From NCBI GenBank assembly GCA_024349245.1, contig JALDNG010000081.1:1328501-1392500 (forward strand): a stretch of DNA of 64,000 bases. Direction: 5' to 3'. The notes beneath the pieces were generated by a model that saw nothing but the letters and a program-made list of their open reading frames with translations, ran no database searches and had not been told where the DNA came from. Source of the stretch: Neodontobutis hainanensis (lineage: Eukaryota > Chordata > Actinopteri > Gobiiformes > Odontobutidae). Below, in pieces: positions 36,872-47,320 of this stretch. A program made the translations under genes and the position numbers. Numbering within the stretch: position 1 is the stretch's first letter; each line of letters starts with the position of its first letter.

Positions 36872-39800
36872 TCAGAGATCTTGTAAACTATTGGTGACAT
36901 TGTGAAAATCTGATCCATTCAGAGCGATATCCGTGACATTACCAAACTCAAAAGACATGTACCCACTTCGAAGCTTTCTCTCGTCTGTGGTTGCATCAAA
37001 GCTGTTGGTCTGTGTTTGAGGTGATTGGGACATTTCTGCAGTGGTTACCTCAGTTTGGGTCATCTGTTCTGAGAAGGTGGAATTGTTCAGCGAGTGATGT
37101 TTAGAGGGTAAATTCGTCTTAAAGTTGAGTTTTGATGACTCTGCTCAATAAGGAACAAGACAGAGACATGTGTTCAGTTAAAAACAGTTACTCTATACGT
37201 TAGTGCCCATTATAAAGCATAAAAAGTGTGTTGTTGTTAGTTTTCCTCCTATCCACACACAAGATATTGCACATAAACCTTTCCCCTATTAAACGTCCAT
37301 GTATGTGCTATAATTTGGGTTAAACAGATCTCAACATTTAGGGTTAACATAAGGAGCAGAGATTGCAGATACAGGCTGATAATTTACATCTTTAAGTTTT
37401 GAGGCCATTGAATGCTTTTGCAAACAGGAGCAAGCGGAAAACACTCAAAAAAAAGAGCAACAGTTTGTAGTGAGGAGTTAATATTCCCTTATCTTCAAAG
37501 GATGTAGAGATACTGATCTTTCTTTTCTCTTTAATGGGACAATTCAACATTTTGCAAAAGTGGATCTGGGGAATATTTAGAGATAACTCCCCTACAGTAG
37601 ATATTGATCAGTACACTCCAGGTTTGGAGAAGCAGACAGGAGCATAGACACAGGCTTTGGGCCAAGAAAAAGTTTAAAAGAAGGCATCTGGGCATAGGCT
37701 TAAGGGCCAGTGAAAACACACTGCTAAAATTTAAGTGTAAAAAATATATTAATTAAAAGCTATGTACATGCCTTATTTTCACTGTGTACCTGCTTTTTTA
37801 TTGACTATTCATTTATAGATGCACTTTCATGTGGCTGTCTGAACCAAAGTTTGGGCACAGCCATATGTGTCACGATACACATGGCACAATACAATATATT
37901 CTGATACTGTATTAAAGACTGAAACTGTTAAAGAGCACTGAAACTGTATCTCAACATTTTTTTTAGTAAATATTTGCTTATTTGCTAGAAATCTTGTAAC
38001 CAAATGCATACAGAAAATGTTAAGTGTTTAAAATATATATTTCTCTGGCCCCATTTACAGTTTTAATCTCTGTGGCATTGCTACTTTGTGCTTTGCAAAA
38101 CTGGGAGAGTACTGACAACTATATACTCCTGGGAATAAAACAGCGAGTATCTAATAGAACCACATTTATTGTTACTGTCCCTATTGTGCTTTTATTTTTA
38201 TTTTTATAAGTGAAGTAAAATAATTAAAGTTTGTGTTTCCTTGCTGTTAGGACATTGTATATATTGTATTTTATTCAATTTCTTAAAACAGTTTCTGTTC
38301 ACTTTTGTCTTTCTGTTTCAGAGTCACTTCTAACTTCCTTTAAACTATAAAGCTGTACAAAGTGACGCAGATTAATTGAGCAACAAACAAAAGTGCTCGG
38401 TGTGACAATAAAGCCTTTGAACGACTCTGTGGTCAGAATAGCATCCCGTAATTAAGCACCACTTTGGTTTTTACTGTGTTGATGCGCAGCAGCCTCACCT
38501 GTGCATGGCAGTGTGTTTTCCATGCTCCAGTGCATTGTGTGATTTGTCTCTCTGAAGGTGAGAGCGACGTCAGCCCTGTACCACGGCTGCCACATTTGTT
38601 TGTTGTCTGGGCAGCTCTGTAAAACAACGCTCGTTTACATGTTTTACACCATCATGAATCCTTATGAGAAAAGACGCAGCAACAAATGTCAAAAACCGGA
38701 CAAACTGTTTTATGTAAGAGAAACTACAGTGATTTATGCGTGAGCTAGAACATGCTGTTTGAATACTAACCCTCCTCTGCAGGATTTGGGCTGTAGGAAT
38801 GATAATTGTTACAAATTGACTCGTCTGGTGCAGGGTGAAGTTTTCTGTCTGGTTCACCGACACATTACTAACTGTGAGTGCTTCAGTGACAGAGCTGCCA
38901 CGTTTGGTCAAACCCATTCTGCGTTTATAGATGTGTAGCATAGTCTCCTCTGCAGTGGGCTCTGTCACTGATAAACATGAGAGAGAATATGTTACTAGTT
39001 ACACACTGAAGCTAGGATTAATTATTCACTTTCAGTTACATGTTTCCTACTCACCTTTTGGACATGTGGCCTCTACACTGTAGGCATAGTGGCCACTGAC
39101 CAGCTTTAACGCCAAGAATTCAACATCATATCCCAGCACCTGTCACAATATTAAGGCTTTTGTTAAACATTTTAAAGGACACATACTGTATCTGATCATG
39201 TAGTGGCTAATTGTATACATACTTGAACACTGTTCAGGACTATTTCTCATATAAGTCAATGTCCCAACCATTAATAGCGTTTTTGGTGATTTATACACCA
39301 TCTGCAACAACTTAGAGACATTCAGAAAAGAATGTAGCCTCTCCTTTTTTCATGTATAGTTAGTGATTGGGTGAAGCCATTTATTGTAAAAAAAAAACAT
39401 GTGTTTACCCTTTTGAAATCATGACAACAGAAACTACCCAAATGACCCTGCTCCAAAGTTGACATACCCCAGTTCTTAATACTGTGTATTGCCATCTTTA
39501 ACATCAATGACAGCTTGGTCTTTTGTGGTAGATGTGGATGAGGCTCTTTATTTTCTCAGATGGTAAAGCTGCTCATTCTTTTTAGCAAAAAGCCTCCAGG
39601 TCCTGTAAATTATTGGGTTGTCTTGATACTGAGGTCAGGAGACTGAGGCCAGTCCAGAAACTTCACTTTATAGCCAATGACAAGTCAATTGGATCGTTGC
39701 TTGGACCAATGTTTTGGATTGTTGTCATGGTTAAATGTCCAAGTACGTCCCAGGCTTAGGATTCTGGGCTGATGAGCACAAGGTTTCATCCAGTATATTC

Positions 39801-42800
39801 TGAAAACATGCTGAATTCATCTTTTCCTGTGCCTTTGTAGCTCACACATCCCAAAAACACCAGCGATCCACCTCCATGTTTCACAGCAGGAATGATGTAC
39901 CTTTTATCATATGCCTTGTTGTCTCCTCTCTAAATGAAACAAATATGGTTGTGGCCAAAAGGTTTAATTTTGATCTCATCTCTCCAAATGACTTTGTTCC
40001 AGAAGTTTTGAGGCTTTTCTATGTGCTGTTTGGAGTATTGTAACCGGGATGCTTTGTGGCATTTGTGTAGTAACGGCTTTCTTCTGGCGACTCCACCATG
40101 CAGCCCATTTATCTTCAAGCGTCTCCTTATTGTGCATCTTGAAACAGCCACACCACTTTTTTTTTTAAAGAGTCCTGTATTTCAGCTGAAGTTATTTGTG
40201 GGTTTTTCTTTGCATCCCAAACAATTTTTCTGGCAGTTGTGGCTGAGATTTTTGTTGGTTTGACCTTTTTATTTTCCTTATAAGAGTTTGAACACTGCTG
40301 ATTGGCATTCTCAATTCCTTTGATATCTTTTTATATCCCTTTCCTGTATTAAACAATTCAATTACCTTTTCCCGCAGATCCTTTGACCATTCAGAAAAGT
40401 TTACCTAACTCTAGTCTACTAATATAGAAAGAAAAAAAACAAATATAAATATAAAAATAAATATAGTAATACAAGCAAAATATTAAGTATTTATACACAG
40501 AATGACAACAAGATTAGGTATAAAAAAAAACACATAAAATGTCACGTTAACAAATGTAATGACTGCTGTAAAGCCTGAGATTTGTGGACATCCAGACACA
40601 ATAATGACTGTAGTTATGAAACTGCAAAGAACCACTATTACCTTTGAGACCTGTCCTACAAGAGATTGGATTATCAACCGTATGAGATCTTACAGCCATT
40701 TCCAGCTTTTCACACAGTAATGGCTGTTTACCGTAATGTACACTCATCTAAAGGATTATGAGGAACACCTGTTCAATTTCTCATTAATGCAAGAATCTAA
40801 TCAACCAATCACATGGTAGTTGCTTCAGTGCATTTAGGGGTGTGGTCCTGGTCAAGACAATCTCCTGAACTCCAAACTGAATGTCAGAACGGGAAAGAAA
40901 GGTGATTTAAGCAGTTTTGAGCATGGCATGGTTGTTGGTGCCAGACGGGCCGCTCTGAGTATTTCACAATCTGCTCAGTTACTGGGATTTTCACGCACAA
41001 CCATTTCTAGGGTTTACAAAGAATGATGTGAAAAGGTAAAAACATCCAGTATATGTCAGTCCTGTGAGCAAAAATGCTTTGTTGATGCTAGAGGTCAGAG
41101 GAGAATGGGCCGACTGATTCAAGCTGATAGAAGAGCAACTCTGACTGAAATAACCAGTCGTTACAACCGAGGTATGCAGCAAAGCATTTGTGAAGCCACA
41201 ACACACACAACCTTGAGACGGATGGGCTACAACAGCAGAAGACCCCACCAGATACCACTCATCTCCACTACAAATAGGAAAAAGAGGCTACAATTTGCAC
41301 AAGCTCATCAAAATTGGAGAGTTGAAGACTGGAAAAATGTTGCCTGGTCTCATGAGTCTCAATTTCTGTTGAGACATTCAGATGGTAGAGTCAGAATTTG
41401 ACGTAAACAGAATGAAAACAGTGTCCGTAGCACTGGTGAATAAATGTGTGTGACTGTAGGTGTGTTTGGTGGTGGTAGGAGAAGGTTGAGCGCCGTGTGT
41501 GTGGCAGCCCCCCTCTCTGTCTGTCCCAGGAGTGAATGTGTGTGAATGGGGTGAGTGGAAGCACAATGTAAAGCGCTTTGGGTGCCCGAAAAGGGTGCAA
41601 AAAAGCGCTATATAAATGCATGCCATTTACCATTAACCATCATGCCTTGTTACCACTGTGCAGGCTGGTGGTGGTGGTGTAATGGTTTGGGGATGTTTTC
41701 TTGGCACACTTTAGGCCCCTTAGTGCCAATTGGGCATCGTTTAAATGCCACGGCCTACCTGAGCATTGTTTCTGACCATGTCCATCCCTTTATGACCACC
41801 ATGTACCCATCCTCTGATGGCTACTTCCAGCAGGATAATGTACCATGTCACAAAGCTCGAATCATTTCAAATTGGTTTCTTGAACATGACAATGAGTTCA
41901 CTGCACTAAAATGGCCCCCACAGTCACCAGATCTCAACCCAATAGAGCATCTTTGGGATGTGGTGGAACGGGAGCTTCGTGCCCTGGATGTGCATCCCAC
42001 AAATCTCCATCAACTGCAAGATGCTATCCTTTCAATATGGGCCAACATTTCTAAAGAATGCTTTCAGCACCTTGTTGAATCAATGCTACGTAGAATTTAG
42101 GCAGTTCTGAAGGCGAAAGGGGGTCAAACACAGTATTAGTATGGTGTTCCTAATAATCCTTTAGGTGAGTGTAGATTTGCTGGTCAATAGTTCCACTGTT
42201 TCATAAAGCACTAGGTGGCAGAGAACAGCTCACCTTCACTGGGCTCAGGACCTCGCTCCTTCTCCCTTGGACTGTGATGTTTGCTCCGGTCATGTCAGCG
42301 TTCATTTGGATCAGACTGGCATCTTCCAGGGCCACGATGATCTGGTTACTCAGTGACAGCAACCAAGGCAGCTGCAAAACAATTTCACACAGCAACTCAA
42401 GACTTTATATCACTTTACACTTCCACAGCGTAGGCTTTGTAACATAATTATTTTCCACAGACTGGTTGTTACCTTGTTGTTCCAGTTGTCATACGGAACC
42501 TGTCGAGTCACCTGAGGATGCGTGTAAAAAATGAAAATAAGTAGTAGACCATGGCTTTCAGTGGAGTCTTTCCAACTATATTTACCTGTATATACTCTGG
42601 GTCACATTGGATATGCTCTCTGTCTTGCACAGAAACCTCAGGACACTTCATGACCAAACTCTGAGACCTTCCTCCAAATCGATTTACCCTTTTCATCAAA
42701 TTTAGCATCAGAACATAATATCCCTCCTAAAATTAACCACAAAGACAAATTAAAGACAAGGATCTCTATACAATGAAATGTTAAACGGACTCAGTCTTTA

Positions 42801-43311
42801 ACCTGTTGTTGCACAAGGCATCCTCTGTAGCTGACTCTCAAAAGGAAGTTCTTGTCCATGTCTTTGTACAGTGTGAATCCACAGGCAGACATCTTAAGAG
42901 TTAGCTGGTCCAGAGAGGGCATGTCATTCCCAGGAGTATGTAACGCCTCCGAGAGCCAAACTCTCAACCCTTCAACACTTGAGGTATGGACACCCATCTC
43001 CATGTATTCAGAGAAACATGACATATCTCCTTCTGAAAAAGATGGTTCACTCCTATAGAATGCTTCTGTGCTAAGGGTATATTATCTTTCATCCCAAAAT
43101 GAAGCCTTACCTGGTAAAGTTGCTGTTGTGTCGAGCCACTCCCTTTTCTGAATGGACACAATCTTTGTAATATAGCACAATAAAATGCTGTACAGAAAGA
43201 CAAAAATAAGTTATATTTTCAGTCTATACCTAATTTTTGTTCAACAGTAATGCTAAAACGTACACAAACTTACATATTTACAAAAGCAGTCCATAATCTT
43301 ATCTGATCCAT
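36872..43311 (-). CDS. ciroz: Ciliated left-right organizer ZP-N domain protein (C1orf127 family), 10 exons
   Basis: Ten exons join in frame: 43311-43274, 43187-43111, 43032-42803, 42726-42586, 42511-42473, 42371-42234, 39139-39055, 38967-38771, 38616-38499 and 37140-36872, giving 443 aa. Residues 1 to about 24 form a hydrophobic signal peptide (LWTAFVNIILLCY). Cysteines at 44, 89, 110, 143 and 156 fit a ZP-N-like fold. Segments such as VALEDASLIQMNADM, KLVSGHYAYSVEATC and RMGLTKRGSSVTEAL match what I recall of human C1orf127. About nine N-glycosylation sequons and no transmembrane segment suggest a secreted glycoprotein. The family is known as part of the gene set used by the ciliated left-right organizer. 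The tail after residue 355 is short and Ser/Thr-rich, shorter than the long mammalian tail; further 3' exons cannot be excluded. Head-to-head with tardbp. Identification is strong; the last exon is less certain. Confidence 0.88.
39300..40410 (-). mobile_element. Degenerate Tc1-family DNA transposon (in ciroz intron 6)
   Basis: The minus strand encodes a decayed Tc1 transposase. It has a helix-turn-helix-like LREKVIELFNTGKGYKKIS, then RRKPLLHKCHKASRLQYSK, and WNKVIWRDEIKIKPFGH around the first catalytic Asp. Downstream are AACAAATATGGTTGTGGCC-type and CCACCTCCATGTTTCACAG phrases (plus strand) typical of fish Tc1 copies. Many stops and frameshifts break the reading frame. Terminal repeats are not clear, so both ends are approximate. 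It lies in the same transcriptional orientation as the host gene. Confidence 0.85.
40890..42100 (+). pseudogene. Broken Tc1 transposase
   Basis: The translation has a paired-type helix-turn-helix region (SISQSAQLLGFSRTTISRV), the GRVRI block, QAGGGGVMVWGMFSWHTLG-like sequence after the SINE, YFQQDNVPCHKA with the second Asp, and SPDLNPIEHLWD with the third acidic residue. It is dead for several reasons. The expected start codon reads ACG, stops fall at about 41,024 and 41,399, the first catalytic Asp of the WSDES-type motif is His (WSHES), and a SINE lies between GRVRI and the GGGG block. The part after the SINE stays open to about 42,100. Confidence 0.93.
41419..41638 (+). repeat. 5'-truncated SINE inside the Tc1 transposase
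   Basis: The insert reads like the 3' two-thirds of the SINE at 11,863-12,203: GTAGCACTGGTGAATAAATG, GGTGTGTTTGGTGGTGGTAG, CAGCCCCCCTCTCTGTCTG, GCGCTATATAAATGCATGCC. It lacks the tRNA-like head. The transposase coding sequence resumes directly after it at CATGCCTTGTTACCACTGTG. No clear target-site duplication is seen, and a few bases of the transposase appear to be lost at the junction. Confidence 0.9.
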
Positions 43312-43720
43312 GACGTCTCCAGTAAAGAAGCCTTAACAGAGCCACAGCTCAGTGTCGTCTTTTTGTAGCTGAGGGGCTGGTGTCACCTGTTGGGGACCAA
43401 CAGAACACCTGTGTTCACTTTAAAGTGTGAAAAGTAGGTGTCGAAAAGGAAGGAAGGGAAGATTTCTGGCTTGTGGATGTGTGAAAGGTTAACAGCAAAA
43501 CTTAACAGAGAATATCTGATGTGGTGGCTGAAGTCTGCACAACACACAAAAAACAATACTATCGCTTTGCAGACACACTGATATAGACAAGATAGCTGTT
43601 CTCACTGTTTCTTGGTTAAGTTTAAATTAACCGTTTTAGTCTTGTCAACACTTAGCAACACACTAGCTGTCTCTCAAAACCAGTTCTCCAGGTGAGAAAT
43701 TGAAATAGACCTATTGCACA

Positions 43721-43790
43721 TAATAATAATAATAATAATAATACATTTTATTTATATAGCGCTTTTAAAGACACTTAAGGTTGCGGTACA
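43721..43790 (+). repeat. (TAA)n microsatellite plus repeat tail
   Basis: A (TAA)n run at 43,721-43,742 leads into TTTATTTATATAGCGCTTTTAAAGACACTT, given here as a description of a phrase common at the ends of fish retroelements. A shorter related fragment, ACTTTATTCATATAGCGC, lies at about 44,278-44,320. Confidence 0.6.
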
Positions 43791-44725
43791 TAGTGTGAAA
43801 ACAATAAAAGAGAGAAATAAAGCAAAGAAATTAAACATCAGAACAAGAATAAAAAACAAATTGTCACCTATGTCCTGCTTAGATGATAAATTGATCCTAT
43901 TTCCAATTTTGACTGTCTTGTTTCTTGTCCAAATCACCATTCAATTTGTTTTGAATATACAGTATATCAAATAATAGTAATTTTTAACTTTTTAGACACT
44001 GCCTAGATGTTAGAATCTATCAGTCTACTGATGTTGAATGGCAATCTGTGTTTTGTGAAACATACATGCAGCGTTTGACTGAACATGTTTAGGTTAGTCT
44101 TTGGTTTTGATTCTAGGGTTTTGTGCATTTAAAAGTCTTACTGTTTATTTTACTGGATAGAGCAGCCAATATGAGCTCCATAATGAATTCAGCTATGGGA
44201 ATAAATGCCAATGAATTATCTCTGAAACACAATGGAATTTTTAAACCATCCTAGAAGACTTGTTTTCTATCCAATCCACTTTATTCATATAGCGCATTTT
44301 ACAAAGAAAGTTTCCAACGTCCTGAACATAATTAATTTATATAATAAGCAATACATAAATAATTCTCAATCATGCGGATTACTTTTTTAAAATATATAAT
44401 AAAACCTACTAAAAAACAAATAAGAGCAGTAAATTAAGACAACATAAAATTGACAAAATAAAAATAAATAAAAGACAACAGTGGACCACAACTTTCACGC
44501 AAGGTTAAAAGCTAAAGACTTAAAGGTTTCCACTGTGGAAGCCATATTATTCTGCTATTACTATATCTTCAAAAAATCTGCCAAGTATTCATAAAAGCAG
44601 CCATGTAATCACCCACCTACTGTAAAATCCCAACTGAATGGGAGGAAGCGTGCTTTTGTTTTCCCACAAAGCCCACGGTGCTCCCTCCCGAACGGATTAA
44701 GATGACATCATCTCTAAAGGTGAGC

Positions 44726-44738
44726 AGCCATTTTGTGG
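44726..44738 (+). promoter_or_regulatory. YY1-like site near the tardbp transcription start
   Basis: AGCCATTTTGTGG is the complement of a CAAAATGGC-type YY1 motif. From memory, human TARDBP carries a nearly identical GCCATTTTGTGGG in its 5' UTR, so this probably marks the start region of the fish gene. The conservation is recalled, not computed. Confidence 0.5.
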
Positions 44739-45204
44739 CTAATGCTAACTTCGGGGTTTAAGGGGATTAGCAGACGCTTTTTAAAGTGGTCAGTCTAGAG
44801 TTTAATCTATACGGAAAGATAAGTATTTTATGTTTGCTTTGGCGTATAGTTGTTGGACTTATAGTTAAGGACTGGAAGTTATTTTTTTGTAAATGTTGAC
44901 ACCACACGCAGCGTTGAAATCACTCATTCATTGCACAAGCTGTTTTGAGTTTGTTAGCGTGTTAGCGGCTAAGTCTCTGAAGCGTGCTTTTTGTAAGATA
45001 AACAATCTGGTTTTGAATTTTTGAAGCTGTCACTTCTACATGTGACAGACCTTAGAGCTGCTTGGTTGTCCCGAAGTCCACATTTCACAATATTACGTTT
45101 TTTAAGGCTTGGCTTTAGCAGAAACAGTCCTAAACTCGTGTTCGTTAGCGTGTGGTGTTTACTAATAATTCGGGCTGGTTCCGCTTGGACTCAGCCTCAA
45201 AGAC

Positions 45205-47320
45205 ATGTCCGACATGTACATCCGCGTCGCCGAGGACGAGAATGAGGAGCCCATGGAGATCCCGTCCGAGGACGACGGGACGGTGCTGTTGTCCTCGGTG
45301 TCGGCACAGTTCCCAGGGGCATGCGGGCTGCGGTACAGGAACCCGGAGACCCAGTGCATGAGGGGGGTTCGGCTGGTGGAGGGCGTCCTGCATGCGCCCG
45401 AGAGTGACTGGGGCAGCCTGGTCTACGTGGTCAACTATCCCAAAGGTGAAGCAGCTACTGCTAACATGAAAGCTGGAATTGCAGTTACTTGACTTGTGTA
45501 AAAGACCCAACCCTTACCTGTGATCTTTAACTCTACTGACAGATGTGTGTTTTATTTTACTTTCAATGTTTCTAGTTGCAGTACACGTAAAGGCAGTGCA
45601 GACATTGCATTGCACAAAAAGCTCAGTGATAAACATTTCTCATGGCGTAGGATTATACCAACTAATTGAAAATGTTAGAGTAACAAGCTCCAAATATTTG
45701 GGATTCAGTTCAACTATTCAAAGAAGAAACCCAGCAAATCCCTTCTTTCCAACCACTTGGCAAAAGAGAAAACCCTTGAAGCAACAGTATCTAACTTTTT
45801 ACCATTAAATACTAAAAGACCGTCCACTCAGTTCAAGATACATCAGACACATCTTATCTGTAAATCATGCTTTGCTTAAGAACTTAATATAAAGATTGAT
45901 CATTTGAATACATATTACAAATATGTTTAAATACAAAGCTATAAGGTGCTTGAGCAAAAAAGAAAAATGAATAAACGTTGAACTCAAGAAAGAAAAGATA
46001 CAAAAAAAAAACAATAACTGAAGACTAAATAACTGACTGACTTGGCTGCTACTCGTGTCTTTTCTCTCCAGATAACAAAAGGAAGATGGAAGAAATAGAT
46101 GCTGCCTCGGCTGTGAAAGTTAAACGAGGCTTCCAAAAGACGTCAGATCTCATCGTCCTCGGGTTGCCATGGAAAACTACAGAGCAGGACTTAAAAGATT
46201 ATTTCAGTACTTTTGGGGAAGTCATTATGGTGCAGGTAAGTGTTGCATTTTATCACGTTTTCACGTATAACAAGCCATCATCTTCAGTCAGTTTTTTTTT
46301 TTTTAGGTCAAGAGAGATGCAAAAACCGGCAACTCCAAAGGGTTTGGGTTTGTTCGGTTTACTGACTATGAGACCCAAACTAAAGTGATCACTCAGAGAC
46401 ACATGATTGACGGACGATGGTGCGACTGCAAACTCCCTAACTCAAAGGTTTGCTGGTTACCTTTTTTAATGTAAAGACAGGGTTCAAAGGCATATGTCCT
46501 AAGTAATGTGTTTTTCAGGCATGTCCAGACGAGCCCACACGGAGTCGTAAAATCTTTGTAGGCCGCTGCACAGAGGACATGTCCACTGACGACCTGAGGC
46601 AGTACTTCATGCAGTATGGAGAAGTTACTGATGTCTTCATCCCCAAGCCTTTCAGAGCATTTGCCTTTGTCACATTTGCTGATGACCAGGTATTACTCCC
46701 ACTCGATGGGCATTGATGTCTGTTGTCCCGGTGCAATCTGCAATATCTATATGGTTCCTGATATTGATATCATGATATATTATTTCCTTTTGGACTTTAA
46801 ATCACCTTGTGGCCCTAATGGTCTCTTTCACTTCTTGATCTTCCAGGTTGCGCAGGCTTTGTGTGGAGAGGACTTGATCATCAAGGGCATCAGCGTGCAC
46901 ATCTCCAATGCTGAACCCAAACACAACAACAGTAGGCAAATGATGGATCGTGGGCGTTTCGGGGCTGGGGGGTTCAATCAGGGCTATGGCAGTAACCGCG
47001 GCGGGATAGGTAGTGGGAGTGGAGGGGTTAACTTTGGGGCCCTCGGTCTTAACCCTGCGATGGTGGCAGCTGCTCAGGCTGCGCTGCAGAGCAGCTGGGG
47101 CATGATGGGCATGTTGGCCAACCAGCAGGGCCTGACTACCACAGCGGGCACAGCCACCACCACCCGAGACCAGACCTATAGCTCTCCCAGCACCAGTTAC
47201 AGCAACCCCAGTTCAGCCAGCCTGGGATGGGCCGCAGGCACTAACACACCCTCTAGCAGTGGCTTCAGCTCGGGCTTTGGCACCTCAATGGAGTCTAAGT
47301 CGTCTAGTTGGGGAATGTAG
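45205..47320 (+). CDS. tardbp: TAR DNA-binding protein 43 (TDP-43), 5 coding exons
   Basis: Exons 45205-45445, 46072-46235, 46307-46447, 46519-46689 and 46847-47320 join in frame to give 396 aa (human has 414). Residues 1-80 form the oligomerisation domain. A bipartite nuclear signal (NKRK at 82-85, KVKR at 96-99) follows. RRM1 has RNP2 LIVLGL at 107-112 and RNP1 KGFGFVRF at 146-153. RRM2 has KIFVGR at 193-198 and RAFAFVTF at 228-235. The Gly-rich tail contains the helical patch NPAMVAAAQAALQSSWGMM at about 308-326 and ends SSSWGM. The protein binds UG-rich RNA in the nucleus and controls splicing and its own mRNA level. The start is fixed by homology to the MSEYIRV terminus. Whether it is tardbp or the fish paralogue tardbpl is not decided by the sequence alone. 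Confidence 0.97.

Larger units (their letters stand above)
40741..42171 (+). mobile_element. Tc1-family transposon with both terminal repeats, interrupted by a SINE
   Basis: Terminal inverted repeats of about 29 bp (40,741-40,769 and 42,143-42,171), starting CACTCA and ending GGAACACC, match with two differences. Each end is flanked by TA, the Tc1/mariner target. The removed length without the inner SINE is about 1.2 kb, near the usual size for a single-ORF Tc1 element. It lies antisense to ciroz inside intron 6, so it should be spliced out. Confidence 0.95.
43312..45204. promoter_or_regulatory. Divergent ciroz/tardbp intergenic region with upstream UTR of tardbp
   Basis: The start codons of ciroz (minus) and tardbp (plus) are 1.9 kb apart, head to head. 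A (TAA)n tract and two repeat-derived stretches with ATTTATATAGCGC-type phrases occupy 43.72-44.32 kb. The more GC-rich stretch at 44,640-44,760 is the likely tardbp promoter. It has a YY1-like AGCCATTTTGTGG site at 44,726-44,738. A strong splice donor (AAAGGTGAGC at 44,716-44,725) and a possible acceptor at 45,121 allow a noncoding first exon. The ciroz promoter shows no element I can name. Confidence 0.5.

Noticed and set aside
45145..45510. Minus-strand 121-codon frame over tardbp exon 1
   Set aside because: It is the antisense shadow of a strongly conserved coding exon.
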